Source: Mycobacterium sp. 1245111.1 (GTDB lineage Bacteria; Actinomycetota; Actinomycetes; Mycobacteriales; Mycobacteriaceae). From it: a DNA stretch of 64,000 nucleotides. A program made the position numbers and the translations under genes. Numbering within the stretch: position 1 is the first letter of the stretch; every line of letters starts with the position of its first letter. The notes below the pieces were generated by a model, which had not been told where the DNA came from, did no database searches, and was given only the letters and a program-made list of their open reading frames with translations. Positions 7,739 to 15,324 of this stretch are shown here, piece by piece. Location: the NCBI RefSeq assembly GCF_001673405.1, contig NZ_LZLV01000093.1, forward strand, positions 1 to 64,000, written 5' to 3'.

Positions 7739-9742
7739 ATGTCGTCTCAGCTGGTCGACCGCGCTGCAAAACCGACCGCCGATGCTCGGGCGGCGTCGAT
7801 CCGCACGCGGCCCTTCGCGCTGCCCGAGGTGCGCTGGGCGGCGGTGGCGACGGGGTTGTTCGTGCTCGGCTTGGCCACGCAGTACGGCGGCGCACCGGCC
7901 TGGGTGTGGTGGGCGCTGTATCTGGCCTGCTACGTCACTGGCGGATGGGAACCGGGCCTGGCTGGTGTGCAGGCGTTGCGGGACAAGAACCTGGACGTCG
8001 ATCTTCTGATGATCGTGGCGGCGATCGGCGCGGCCGCGATCGGGCAGGTCCTCGACGGCGGATTGTTGATCGTCATCTTCGCCACTTCCGGTGCGCTGGA
8101 AGCATTTTTGACCCAACGCACCGCCGACTCGGTGCGCAGCCTGCTCAACCTCGCACCTGAGCGCGCTACTCTGCTCACTGCCGGCGGTGAGCAGAGTGTG
8201 GATGCGGCGGATCTGACGGTCGGCGATGTGATCGTGGTGCGCCCCGGCGAACGCATCGGCGCTGATGGGCACGTCCTCTCTGGTGCCAGCGATGTCGATC
8301 AGGCCTCGATCACCGGTGAACCACTGCCGGTCGTCCGGCAACCCGGCGACGAGGTTTTCGCCGGCACCCTGAACGGCACCGGGGCGCTGCGGGTGCGGGT
8401 GGACCGGGCCGCCGCGGACACCGTGATCGCCCGCATCGTGACCATGGTCGAAGAAGCCTCGGCCACCAAAGCCAAGGCCCAGCTGTTCATCGAGAAGGTC
8501 GAGCAGTACTACTCGGTCACCGTTGTGGCCGCCACCGTGGCGGTGTTCTTCATTCCGCTGGCCCTGCACGCCGCGGTCCAGCCGTCGCTGCTGCGAGCGA
8601 TGACGTTCATGATCGTGGCCTCCCCCTGCGCGGTGGTGCTGGCGACCATGCCGCCGCTGCTGGCAGCGATGGCCAACGCCGGCCGCCACGGGGTACTGGT
8701 CAAATCCGCGGTGGTGATGGAACAACTCGGGCGGGTCACCACTGTGGCGTTCGACAAAACCGGCACCCTGACCCGGGGCACCCCGACACTCACCGACGTC
8801 CGGCCCTTCACCGGTAGCGGCCTGGGCACCGACGACCTGCTCACCCTGGCCGCCGCCGCCGAACACCCCAGCGAGCATCCCCTGGCCGCCGCCATCGTGG
8901 CCGCTGCCAGCGCCCGCGGTCTCGTTCTGCCGACGGTCGAGCAATTCGACTCCGCGCCCGGGCGCGGCGTGCGCGCCACAGTCGACGGCCGCCAAGTCGC
9001 CGTCGGTAGCCCCACCCAGCTGCTTCCCGCCGACTCGACCCCCGGTCACGCTGGCACCGCGAGGGTCGGCGCCGTGGTGGCCGGGCTGGAAGCCGACGGC
9101 AAAACCGCGGTCATCGTCACCCTCGACGGCACGGTGGCCGGCGTACTAGGGCTCGAGGACCAGCTGCGCCCCGATGCAGCGGACACCGTCCACGCGCTGA
9201 GAGCCCTGACCGGCGCGACCCCGGTGCTGTTGACCGGCGACAACACACGCGCGGCCGCCGCGCTGGCGGCCCGCGTCGCGATCAACGACGTACGCGCCGG
9301 GTTGCTGCCCCAGGACAAAGTCGACGCCGTCCGCGAACTCGCCGGTACCGGCCGTCAGGTGCTGCTGGTCGGCGACGGCGTCAACGACGCCCCCGCGTTG
9401 GCCGCCGCGCACACCGGAATGGCCATGGGCCGCACCGGATCTGACCTCGCCCTAGAAACCGCTGACGCCGTCGTCGTCCGCGACGAACTAGCCAGCATCC
9501 CGAAGGTCATCGCACTGTCGCGGCACGCCCGGCGGGTGGTGATCACCAACCTTGTCATCGCATCCACCTTCATCACCGTGCTGGTGCTGTGGGACCTTCT
9601 CGGACACCTACCCCTACCCCTGGGCGTGGCCGGCCACGAAGGCTCCACCGTCCTGGTCGGCCTCAACGGAATGCGGCTGCTAGCCCGCCGCGCCTGGACG
9701 CCCACACCTCGAACTGCACGTCGCGGTGATCAGTCGGCCTGA
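7739..9742 (+). CDS. ctpJ: CtpJ-type P1B-4 cobalt/nickel-exporting ATPase
   Basis: 667 aa from the ATG at 7739, which follows GGAGGAG at 7727-7733; an upstream start would add 19 non-family residues. Motifs: actuator TGE (ASITGEPLPV), membrane motif SPCAVVLATMPP, phosphorylation loop DKTGTLTRG, HP motif (SEHPLAAA), hinge GDGVNDAPALAAAH, and HEGST in the last membrane helix. SPC plus HEGST, with a short N terminus and no heavy-metal-associated domain, defines the P1B-4 class, whose mycobacterial members CtpD and CtpJ export Co (and Ni/Fe). It is divergent from the broken nmtR, so NmtR-type control fits, now probably by the intact copy at 4632. A tiny membrane ORF overlaps its end. Confidence 0.9.
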   Translation: MSSQLVDRAAKPTADARAASIRTRPFALPEVRWAAVATGLFVLGLATQYGGAPAWVWWALYLACYVTGGWEPGLAGVQALRDKNLDVDLLMIVAAIGAAAIGQVLDGGLLIVIFATSGALEAFLTQRTADSVRSLLNLAPERATLLTAGGEQSVDAADLTVGDVIVVRPGERIGADGHVLSGASDVDQASITGEPLPVVRQPGDEVFAGTLNGTGALRVRVDRAAADTVIARIVTMVEEASATKAKAQLFIEKVEQYYSVTVVAATVAVFFIPLALHAAVQPSLLRAMTFMIVASPCAVVLATMPPLLAAMANAGRHGVLVKSAVVMEQLGRVTTVAFDKTGTLTRGTPTLTDVRPFTGSGLGTDDLLTLAAAAEHPSEHPLAAAIVAAASARGLVLPTVEQFDSAPGRGVRATVDGRQVAVGSPTQLLPADSTPGHAGTARVGAVVAGLEADGKTAVIVTLDGTVAGVLGLEDQLRPDAADTVHALRALTGATPVLLTGDNTRAAAALAARVAINDVRAGLLPQDKVDAVRELAGTGRQVLLVGDGVNDAPALAAAHTGMAMGRTGSDLALETADAVVVRDELASIPKVIALSRHARRVVITNLVIASTFITVLVLWDLLGHLPLPLGVAGHEGSTVLVGLNGMRLLARRAWTPTPRTARRGDQSA

Positions 9743-9872
9743 TCTGTGGCTGGCCATCGACCGAGCACACGTGCCCCAATACAGTCACACAGCAGTCACT
9801 GTCGGCACCGTAATCATCCTGGCCACCGTCGTGCTGGTGACCGCGACCGCCTGGTTTCACCGAAGCCGATGA
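9726..9872 (+). CDS. Small single-membrane-span protein overlapping ctpJ end
   Basis: A 48-residue frame starts GTG at 9726, overlaps the end of ctpJ by 17 bp and ends at 9870-9872. After a polar stretch (ISRPDLWLAIDRAHVPQYSH) comes one clear hydrophobic helix, TVGTVIILATVVLVTATAWF, then a basic end HRSR, the pattern of a single-span membrane protein. The overlap suggests translational coupling to the pump, and small accessory membrane proteins are known for P-type ATPases. No relative is recognised. It could be chance in GC-rich DNA, but the well-formed helix argues for a real gene. Confidence 0.42.
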   Translation: MISRPDLWLAIDRAHVPQYSHTAVTVGTVIILATVVLVTATAWFHRSR

Positions 9873-9971
9873 CCCACCGTTCGCAACCCCCTCGAGGGTC
9901 GGCCGTCGGCGGCTCGGTAAACCGACCGGCGTGAGGTTATGCCGCTGCTCGCTGCGCCGGGTCCCACGACA

Positions 9972-11369
9972 CTAGAGCTGTCCGCAAGTGCAGACACACC
10001 TGCGGGTGGCCGCCGGGTGATCCGGCTGGCTGGCGGGTTGTGGCCAGCGGACGTGATCCTTGTCGATGACGAAGGGGTGAGTGTGCTCCATGAGCTTCCC
10101 ATCCACGGCGGTGGCGTCGTCGAGATGCACGCGGTCGGTGGAGGCGACGTCGTGGGTATGGGTCAGCGCTTCGGGGTCGTGGCGCGGCCAAATCAGCACC
10201 GCGGTGATCGCGCCAGCAGCGGCGATCATCCCCAGCATGGTCCAGGTTGCGGTGAAGCCGGCCAGCGTGGCGCCCCATCCTGCGATGGGATAGGTCAGCA
10301 GCCAACACAGGTGTGAGAGCGAAAACTGCGCGGCAAACACCGCGGGCCGATCAGCAGGAGTCGACGAACGGCGCACCACCCGACCCACCGGGGTCTGTAC
10401 CAGGCTCATCCCGGCGCCGATCAGCGCCCAAATCGCCAGGGCGATGGCCCACCGCGAATCGTCGCTCGTGGTCGACATCGCGATCGCGCTGATGGCTCCG
10501 ATCAGCAGCAGCGCCCCTCCGGTCAACATGATGGTTCGCTCGGGCGCTCGGCGCAGTAGCTGCGGCAGGACCAGCGCGACGAGCATCGTGCCGGTGCCGG
10601 AGGCGGCTAGCAGCCAGGCGACGTCGGCTTGGGTGCGACCTAGAACGTCACGGACGTAGTTGACGGTGTTCACTATGACGATCGACCCGCACCCGGCCAC
10701 TACCAGGTCGAGGGCCAGCACACCACGCAGCCGTGGGGTCGCGGCGAAGATCCGTACGCCTGCGGCGGTCCGCTGCCACGCGCTCTCTCGTGAGTTGGGC
10801 GGGGCGTCAGGGATACGAGTACTGACGACCAAGGCCGCCGAGAGCAGGAACCCGACAACGGTGCCGACAAACAGCCAGTGGAAACTCATCACCGTCAAAA
10901 GCAGCGCGGCCAGCACCGGGCTCAGCAGGCTCTCCATCGTGGAGGCGAGCTGGGAAGCTGACAGCGCTTTGGTGTAGTCGGATTCGTCGCAGACCACATC
11001 GGGAATGACCGCCTGAAACGTCGGCGTGAACGCGGCTGACGCCGACTGCAGCACCGCGATGAGGACGTAGATCTGCCACACCTGGTCGATGAAAGGCAAC
11101 GCCAGCACCACCGCGGCCCGGATGAGATCGAGACCCACCAGGACCAGCCGTCGCGGAAACCGATCGGCATGGGCCGCGGCGACTGGCGCGACCGCCACGT
11201 AGGCGACCATTTTGATCGTCAACGCCGTCCCGAGCACAGCTGCGGCATGCGAGCCCGCCAGCTGATAGGCCAACAGCCCCAGAGCCACGGTCGTAAGACC
11301 GGTCCCGAACAGAGCAACCACCTGAGCTGCGAACAGATGCCGATAATCGCGGTAGCCGAACAAAGACAT
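9972..11369 (-). CDS. MFS exporter, probably metal efflux
   Basis: 465 aa from the ATG at 11369, which follows GGAAAGGGG; upstream starts add 55 unlikely residues. It begins MSLFGYRDYRHLFAAQ, typical of the NreB/enterobactin-exporter-like branch of the major facilitator superfamily. About 12 hydrophobic segments follow, with the loop motif AHADRFPRRLVLVG between helices 2 and 3 standing for the MFS A-motif. The soluble C terminus is His/Asp-rich (THTHD, HLDD, EHTHPF, DKDH), which suggests metal binding and fits nickel or cobalt export. The KmtR-like repressor lies directly upstream on the same strand, and an inverted repeat GTTC-N6-GAAC at 11403-11416 lies 34 bp before the start. The family is sure; the substrate is inference from neighbours and His tail. 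Confidence 0.82.
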   Translation of the reverse strand: MSLFGYRDYRHLFAAQVVALFGTGLTTVALGLLAYQLAGSHAAAVLGTALTIKMVAYVAVAPVAAAHADRFPRRLVLVGLDLIRAAVVLALPFIDQVWQIYVLIAVLQSASAAFTPTFQAVIPDVVCDESDYTKALSASQLASTMESLLSPVLAALLLTVMSFHWLFVGTVVGFLLSAALVVSTRIPDAPPNSRESAWQRTAAGVRIFAATPRLRGVLALDLVVAGCGSIVIVNTVNYVRDVLGRTQADVAWLLAASGTGTMLVALVLPQLLRRAPERTIMLTGGALLLIGAISAIAMSTTSDDSRWAIALAIWALIGAGMSLVQTPVGRVVRRSSTPADRPAVFAAQFSLSHLCWLLTYPIAGWGATLAGFTATWTMLGMIAAAGAITAVLIWPRHDPEALTHTHDVASTDRVHLDDATAVDGKLMEHTHPFVIDKDHVRWPQPASQPDHPAATRRCVCTCGQL

Positions 11370-11546
11370 ACCCGACCCCTTTCCTAACTTTGTAGTCCAT
11401 ATGTTCGGCGGAGAACGGATCGCACTGCGTTGCTGTTGCACGCTCGCGCAGTGGAATTGCCTCCATACGACAGCCGCCTGAGCCCCACACCCGGATGGCG
11501 TCGCTCCGTTCGTCTCACCGAGCAGCTCGCGCATGCGGCTGTGCGC

Positions 11547-11945
11547 TCACCGCTGCAAATTCGATCGAGCAGGCTGTTCACCGAGGGATAGCAGCCGCGC
11601 ATCGGGGCGGTGATGAGGTGGGATGCCCTGCCCGGCGTGCTCGGCGTTGAACACCGCATCGGTCACCAACTGGCGCACATGCTCGTTTTCCAGCCTGTAG
11701 AAAATCGTGGTGCCCGACCTGCGGGTACGCACCAGCCGCGCCATCCGCAGCTTGGCCAGGTGCTGCGACACCGACGGCGCCGGCTTGCCCACCCGCTCAG
11801 CCAACTCCGTCACCGACAATTCCGCGCCAGTTAAAGCCCACAGCAGTTGGATACGGGTCGAATCGGCCAACATCCGAAAGACTTCCACGATCAGGCTTAC
11901 CTGATCATCCTCCAAAGGATCCGGTTCCCGACTACCTGCGTGCAT
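11547..11945 (-). CDS. kmtR: KmtR-like nickel/cobalt-sensing ArsR repressor
   Basis: 132 aa from the ATG at 11945; a GTG at 11963 would add six residues. The core FRMLADSTRIQLLWAL, then TELAERVGKPAPSVSQHLAK, then TTIFYRLENEHVRQL, followed by FNAEHAG and IPPHH, matches M. tuberculosis KmtR, including the His/Glu set of the C-terminal helix used for Ni/Co sensing. KmtR represses itself and an exporter gene. The perfect inverted repeat CTGCGT-GCAT-ACGCAG at 11936-11951 covers its start codon and would suit autoregulation. The MFS gene follows 177 bp downstream on the same strand. This gives the island a third, separate metal sensor alongside the first ArsR and NmtR. Confidence 0.85.
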   Translation of the reverse strand: MHAGSREPDPLEDDQVSLIVEVFRMLADSTRIQLLWALTGAELSVTELAERVGKPAPSVSQHLAKLRMARLVRTRRSGTTIFYRLENEHVRQLVTDAVFNAEHAGQGIPPHHRPDARLLSLGEQPARSNLQR

Positions 11946-11963
11946 ACGCAGACAATAACTCAC

Positions 11964-12406
11964 GCAGACGGAGAGATAGCTGGCGCGTGAATTGCATAGC
12001 TCAAGCGTTCTAAGCCGCGGCGGAGCACTTCACGTCGTGCTGCCCAGTCCGGCCTATGAGTCGTCGTTCAACCACGCAAGCGATTCGAGTCAACCAATCA
12101 CGGCGATCGCGAACCGCCGTGAAACCACAGCACGGGCCCTGAACTCAACCCGTAGACCTGATGATCGCGAGACCCATCGCGCTGACTCCATTGACACTGT
12201 CCCCCTCCATACGCGCTCCCAAAGTGGTGAAACATAAGAGTCGCGGACACTTTTCGAGTTCGTGACTTTTGCCGATCAGGTCGTAGAGCTGCTCTCCCTG
12301 CGGAAGGGGGACTTAGTTTCACAGGCCCCTCTGGGCCGCCAAAAGCGGCTACGGCAAATAGGAGGTCTCCGAGCCATGGATCTGGCGGGCTTCGGCGCTA
12401 CTCGTC
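11964..12406. other. Region without a supported gene at the end of the metal island
   Basis: 443 bp between kmtR and the small minus-strand genes. Frames of 70-90 codons exist on the plus strand but have no ribosome site or domain. It marks the border between the metal island and the plasmid backbone. No insertion-sequence end or target duplication was recognised. Confidence 0.4.
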
Positions 12407-12664
12407 TCACCAAATTGGCCAGTTGGCCACGGAGTGGCCAATTGAATGAGAAGTGGCCACTTTGTTTGAGAACCTACAATCGTCGGGATCGTCGACGGCG
12501 ACAGTGGTGTCGACGCCTAGGTATTCATCGCTGTCAGTGCTGAGTTGCCCAAGGGTGGCGATTCCGTGGACGATGCTCCGAATCCGGAACAGGGCCGGGT
12601 TGTTCTGAATCTTGTATTCGTAGTCGAGTTGGACGAGATCACCTACAGCCCATGTCTTTTCCAT
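12407..12664 (-). CDS. Small hypothetical protein
   Basis: 85 aa, beginning MEKTWAVGDLVQLDYEYKIQ. The opening resembles the beta-rich start of small SH3-like or DUF-type proteins (VGDLVQL..Y.I), but no family can be named. The ATG lies 3 bp after the stop of the gene at 12668, so the two are co-transcribed. The last 20 codons coincide with four TGGCCA repeats (12416-12460), including an inverted pair ATTGGCCA/TGGCCAAT, and look less protein-like. The C terminus may therefore be a read-through into a former intergenic repeat. Confidence 0.55.
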   Translation of the reverse strand: MEKTWAVGDLVQLDYEYKIQNNPALFRIRSIVHGIATLGQLSTDSDEYLGVDTTVAVDDPDDCRFSNKVATSHSIGHSVANWPIW

Positions 12665-12667
12665 GAT

Positions 12668-13012
12668 TCAACGCGCTCCGGGGACGGCCGCGTCGGGCCA
12701 GGTTGCGGCGATGTCGCGCTTGGCGTCATCGGTGAGGTAGGTGTGCCAGGTCTGATCGATCGGGTTATAGAAGGGGCGGTCGGTCTGGCTGCGGGCGACG
12801 ATAGCCCAGCCGCGGCCAATGTTGTCTGAGTCGGCGGAGACCAAGCGGAATCCGCTGCGGCCGAGCTCGTGGATCAGCCGCGCCTCGTCGAGCTCGGCGG
12901 CTGGCACGGTGACCGGGGAGCAGATAGCCCGGTTCGGGTTGTCGTCATCCCAGTGCACGATGATTTGGCGCCGGTCGCCGTCGTGGGCGATGGTGCAGCG
13001 ATATAACGACAT
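12668..13012 (-). CDS. Hypothetical protein
   Basis: 114 aa starting MSLYRCTIAHDGDRRQIIVH, after an AGAAGGGAC ribosome site. The composition is that of a small soluble alpha/beta protein with several Trp and Asp/Glu. A segment ELDEARLIHELGRSGFRLVS looks like a helix followed by a strand. No family is recognised. It is the first or second gene of a minus-strand run of small accessory genes typical of plasmid or phage-like backbones. Confidence 0.65.
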   Translation of the reverse strand: MSLYRCTIAHDGDRRQIIVHWDDDNPNRAICSPVTVPAAELDEARLIHELGRSGFRLVSADSDNIGRGWAIVARSQTDRPFYNPIDQTWHTYLTDDAKRDIAATWPDAAVPGAR

Positions 13013-13054
13013 GGACGGTGTCCCTTCTGCGCGGCTCGATGTTCGGGTTGGTGG

Positions 13055-13408
13055 CTATCCGACGGCAGCGCGTGGGTAAATCGCGGAATACCATGAGGTG
13101 CACTGCTCGGCGTAGAGACCGACACTCGAAAGGCATTCGTTCAGTGCGTTATTCAGCTCGTACTGCTCATAGTCGAGGTTGAATGCCCCTGCGTGCTCAC
13201 CTCCATCATGGGTGACGACCAGAACTGAGGAGCGGCCTCCGGTCTCCCCCCGTTCGGCCCATTGCGCCGGTGTGTAGAACTTGCCGCCGCCGCCGTGATA
13301 TTCGATGCCCTGGTGGACGAAGAATTCCCAGAGTGTGGCGGCGGCGGTCTGGCCGAGCGGGCACAGCCCGTCGGGGACAGGCCAGCTGCTGCTGTTGCTA
13401 GTGCTCAT
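13055..13408 (-). CDS. Hypothetical protein
   Basis: 117 aa from the ATG at 13408; longer starts only add Arg-rich residues. The sequence has two Cys near the ends (LCPLG and NECLSS/EQCTSW) and the segment GGGGKFYTPAQWAERGE. Near the C terminus, NNALNECLSSVGLYAEQCTSW is predicted helical. No known family could be assigned. It precedes the 12668 gene by 42 bp on the same strand. Confidence 0.6.
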   Translation of the reverse strand: MSTSNSSSWPVPDGLCPLGQTAAATLWEFFVHQGIEYHGGGGKFYTPAQWAERGETGGRSSVLVVTHDGGEHAGAFNLDYEQYELNNALNECLSSVGLYAEQCTSWYSAIYPRAAVG

Positions 13409-13667
13409 GCGGTCATGCTGTGCGCGACGCGGCGCCCGGGCGGCGACCGACACGTTTTCGCGGCACCGAATTCGCTGGCTTTGCACGTGTCAGTCGCCCA
13501 CCGGGGCGTCTCTGTTTGATCCGTTCCGCCGGAACAACTTTCGAGGTTCAAGAATGCCCCAGCGCTCCATCAGCTTTCCGTCACCGTCGTCGACCTGGTT
13601 CGAGCCCGATCGTGGCGCCCTCGGCGCCCGCGCAGAGCTGGGCCACGTCTTCGGCCGGTGCGGCATG

Positions 13668-13880
13668 TTATTCAGCGGCCAGGACGTCGTAGGTGTCGAG
13701 CTTCGCGGCGACTTGGGTTTTGTCGATCGAGAGGCCGGTGTCGGTGCTGATGGTCAGCCACGCGGCGGAGAGGCCGTGGATAACGATCCGGGTAACGACG
13801 TGGCGTGTCTGGTCAGGCGCGATGATGACGTCACCTTCGCTGAGCTGGTTGGCCTGCCTGACAATAGTTTTCGCGGTCAC
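13668..13880 (-). CDS. Small hypothetical protein, GTG start coupled to the gene upstream
   Basis: 70 aa, GTG start at 13880 after GGAGGAG. It shares GTGA with the stop of the gene at 13877-14083, so translation is probably coupled. The beta-rich pattern (LSEGDVIIAPDQTRHVVTRI) resembles the small 'VGD-hydrophobic' proteins such as the one at 12407, so both may be diverged copies of one small fold. Function unknown. Confidence 0.6.
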   Translation of the reverse strand: MTAKTIVRQANQLSEGDVIIAPDQTRHVVTRIVIHGLSAAWLTISTDTGLSIDKTQVAAKLDTYDVLAAE

Positions 13881-14083
13881 TGAGCTCCTCCATGGGGGTT
13901 GTCGGTGCGCAGCGTCGCTCCGGTGAGGGGATTGTGTCCGCTGTTCTCGCGCCGGCAGGCGACCTGGGGTGTGTCGACGACGGATTTCCAGGCCAGCGAA
14001 GGGCTGCGGTCATGCGCGGACATTCGCGTTGCGAAATGTGCGGCCCGTAATGTGTCGGCGCCGCAACCGTTTGGGCAGCGCAC
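13877..14083 (-). CDS. Small Cys-containing hypothetical protein
   Basis: 68 aa, GTG start at 14083. It begins MRCPNGCGADTLRAAHFATR, a CxxxC pair that could be half of a zinc site, with another Cys in ACRREN. Its stop overlaps the next start (GTGA). It is divergent from the GNAT gene, whose start lies 13 bp away. Gene call rests on the overlap and the Cys motif; no family match is known. Confidence 0.45.
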   Translation of the reverse strand: MRCPNGCGADTLRAAHFATRMSAHDRSPSLAWKSVVDTPQVACRRENSGHNPLTGATLRTDNPHGGAQ

Positions 14084-14096
14084 CTACCGTGAACTG

Positions 14097-14975
14097 ATGA
14101 AGAGCGGCAACACGGCCGGGTCGATGCCGGCGATTTCCGTGGTCGAGGTGCGCCGGCACCCGTCGTTGGTGGACTTCATGCTGTGCGCGCGAGATCTGTA
14201 CCGTTCGGATCCAGTCGCGTTCAGCACCGAGTCCGGAGTTCTCGCCGAGCTCGCGGCCGCGCCGCGCCCGGCCCTGTTCCTGACTGCGCACGCCGGCGAC
14301 ACGCTAGTGGCTGCCGCGCTGCGACCGCTGGCCTATCCCCTGCTCACCAGCGGCATCAGTATTGAAGCCGTGCCGGCGGTCGCGAATTATCTACACCGCG
14401 AAAAGATCACAGTGCCAGCGATATTGGGCCTGCAGCCCAGCGCGGACGTCTTCGCCGACAGGTGGATGTCGCTGAGCGGGGCGACGCCGGCGGCGCGCGC
14501 CGATGAGACCGTATACCAACTGCAGGCGCTCGCCCCGCCCGATCCGGTCGACGGCGAGCCCCGGCGCGCCGGCGCTTCCGACGTCGCGTTGCTCTGCGAC
14601 TGGCTGACCGCCTTCCGCGCCGAGGTGTTCGGGAGCCCGGACAACTCCGCTCCCTCGGCGGCGCTGTACGCCCAGATCGTCGGCGCGATAGGACAGTTCG
14701 TCCTGTGGCAAGTCGACGGATTCCCGGTCAGCTGCGCCCGAGTGCTTCCCGCCGCGCAGGGCGTTGCACGGATCGGACCAGTGTTCACGCCGTGCGACCA
14801 GCGGGGCCGAGGATGGGCGAGCGCCGTCACCGCGGCGGCCATCGACCGGGCCCGCCGCGACGGCGCCGCGGACATCGTTCTCCAGACCGATGTGAACAAC
14901 CGCACCTCCAACGCTTTGTATCGACGTCTGGGTTTCGCCGCGATCGCAGCCTGCGTACAGCAGTCATTCACGTAA
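14097..14975 (+). CDS. GNAT-family acetyltransferase
   Basis: 292 aa from the ATG at 14097 (a second Met at 14124 is also possible). The C-terminal third carries the acetyl-CoA-binding region of GNAT enzymes: a strand, then RGRGWASAVTAAAIDRARRD, then IVLQTDVNNRTSNALYRRLG, the classic R-G-x-G-x-A/G loop and the N-x-x-S-N-x-L-Y-x-x-L-G-F motif. The N-terminal half is a second, degenerate GNAT-like domain without that loop, as in double-domain GNATs common in mycobacteria. It would transfer acetyl from acetyl-CoA to an amine of unknown substrate. It is the only plus-strand enzyme in this section and is divergent from the small gene at 13877. Confidence 0.85.
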   Translation: MKSGNTAGSMPAISVVEVRRHPSLVDFMLCARDLYRSDPVAFSTESGVLAELAAAPRPALFLTAHAGDTLVAAALRPLAYPLLTSGISIEAVPAVANYLHREKITVPAILGLQPSADVFADRWMSLSGATPAARADETVYQLQALAPPDPVDGEPRRAGASDVALLCDWLTAFRAEVFGSPDNSAPSAALYAQIVGAIGQFVLWQVDGFPVSCARVLPAAQGVARIGPVFTPCDQRGRGWASAVTAAAIDRARRDGAADIVLQTDVNNRTSNALYRRLGFAAIAACVQQSFT

Positions 14976-15115
14976 CCACCCGTTCAGGTGGGCGTCTCGG
15001 TTACGTCTCTGCGGCGGTGCGCCACATCACTGAGATCCCTTGTAGCGCGGAGAAACACACTCTCGGGACCGCAGCGGTCCGCGCAGGATTCGGCAGCGTC
15101 GGTAACAATGCGGGT

Positions 15116-15319
15116 GTGCAGACCAGCGAGCTGAGCGACGGGCAGTGGTACTCGATCATTCTGCAATCACCGCGTACCCACCGATACGCGCAGTGGAGAG
15201 CCGACCTCGAGGCGTTCTGCTGGCTGGGAAGCTCTGAGACCCATGACTTGGGGCTCGACGAAGTCGCCGAAATACTCGAGCGCGTCGACGAGCCCGCCCC
15301 GGGCTACGGCCTCTACTGA
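15116..15319 (+). CDS. Small hypothetical protein
   Basis: 67 aa from the GTG at 15116. It reads MQTSELSDGQWYSIILQSPR followed by a helix with RADLEAFCWLG and a C-terminal LDEVAEILERVDEPAPGYGLY. A longer frame upstream exists but lacks a ribosome site and includes noncoding-looking sequence. It converges with the helicase gene 5 bp away. No family is recognised. Confidence 0.5.
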   Translation: MQTSELSDGQWYSIILQSPRTHRYAQWRADLEAFCWLGSSETHDLGLDEVAEILERVDEPAPGYGLY

Positions 15320-15324
15320 CGCGC

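Noticed and set aside
7652-9049. 465-codon frame antisense to ctpJ
   Set aside because: Gly/His/Arg/Asp-rich shadow of a high-GC gene; the sense frame has all P-type ATPase motifs.
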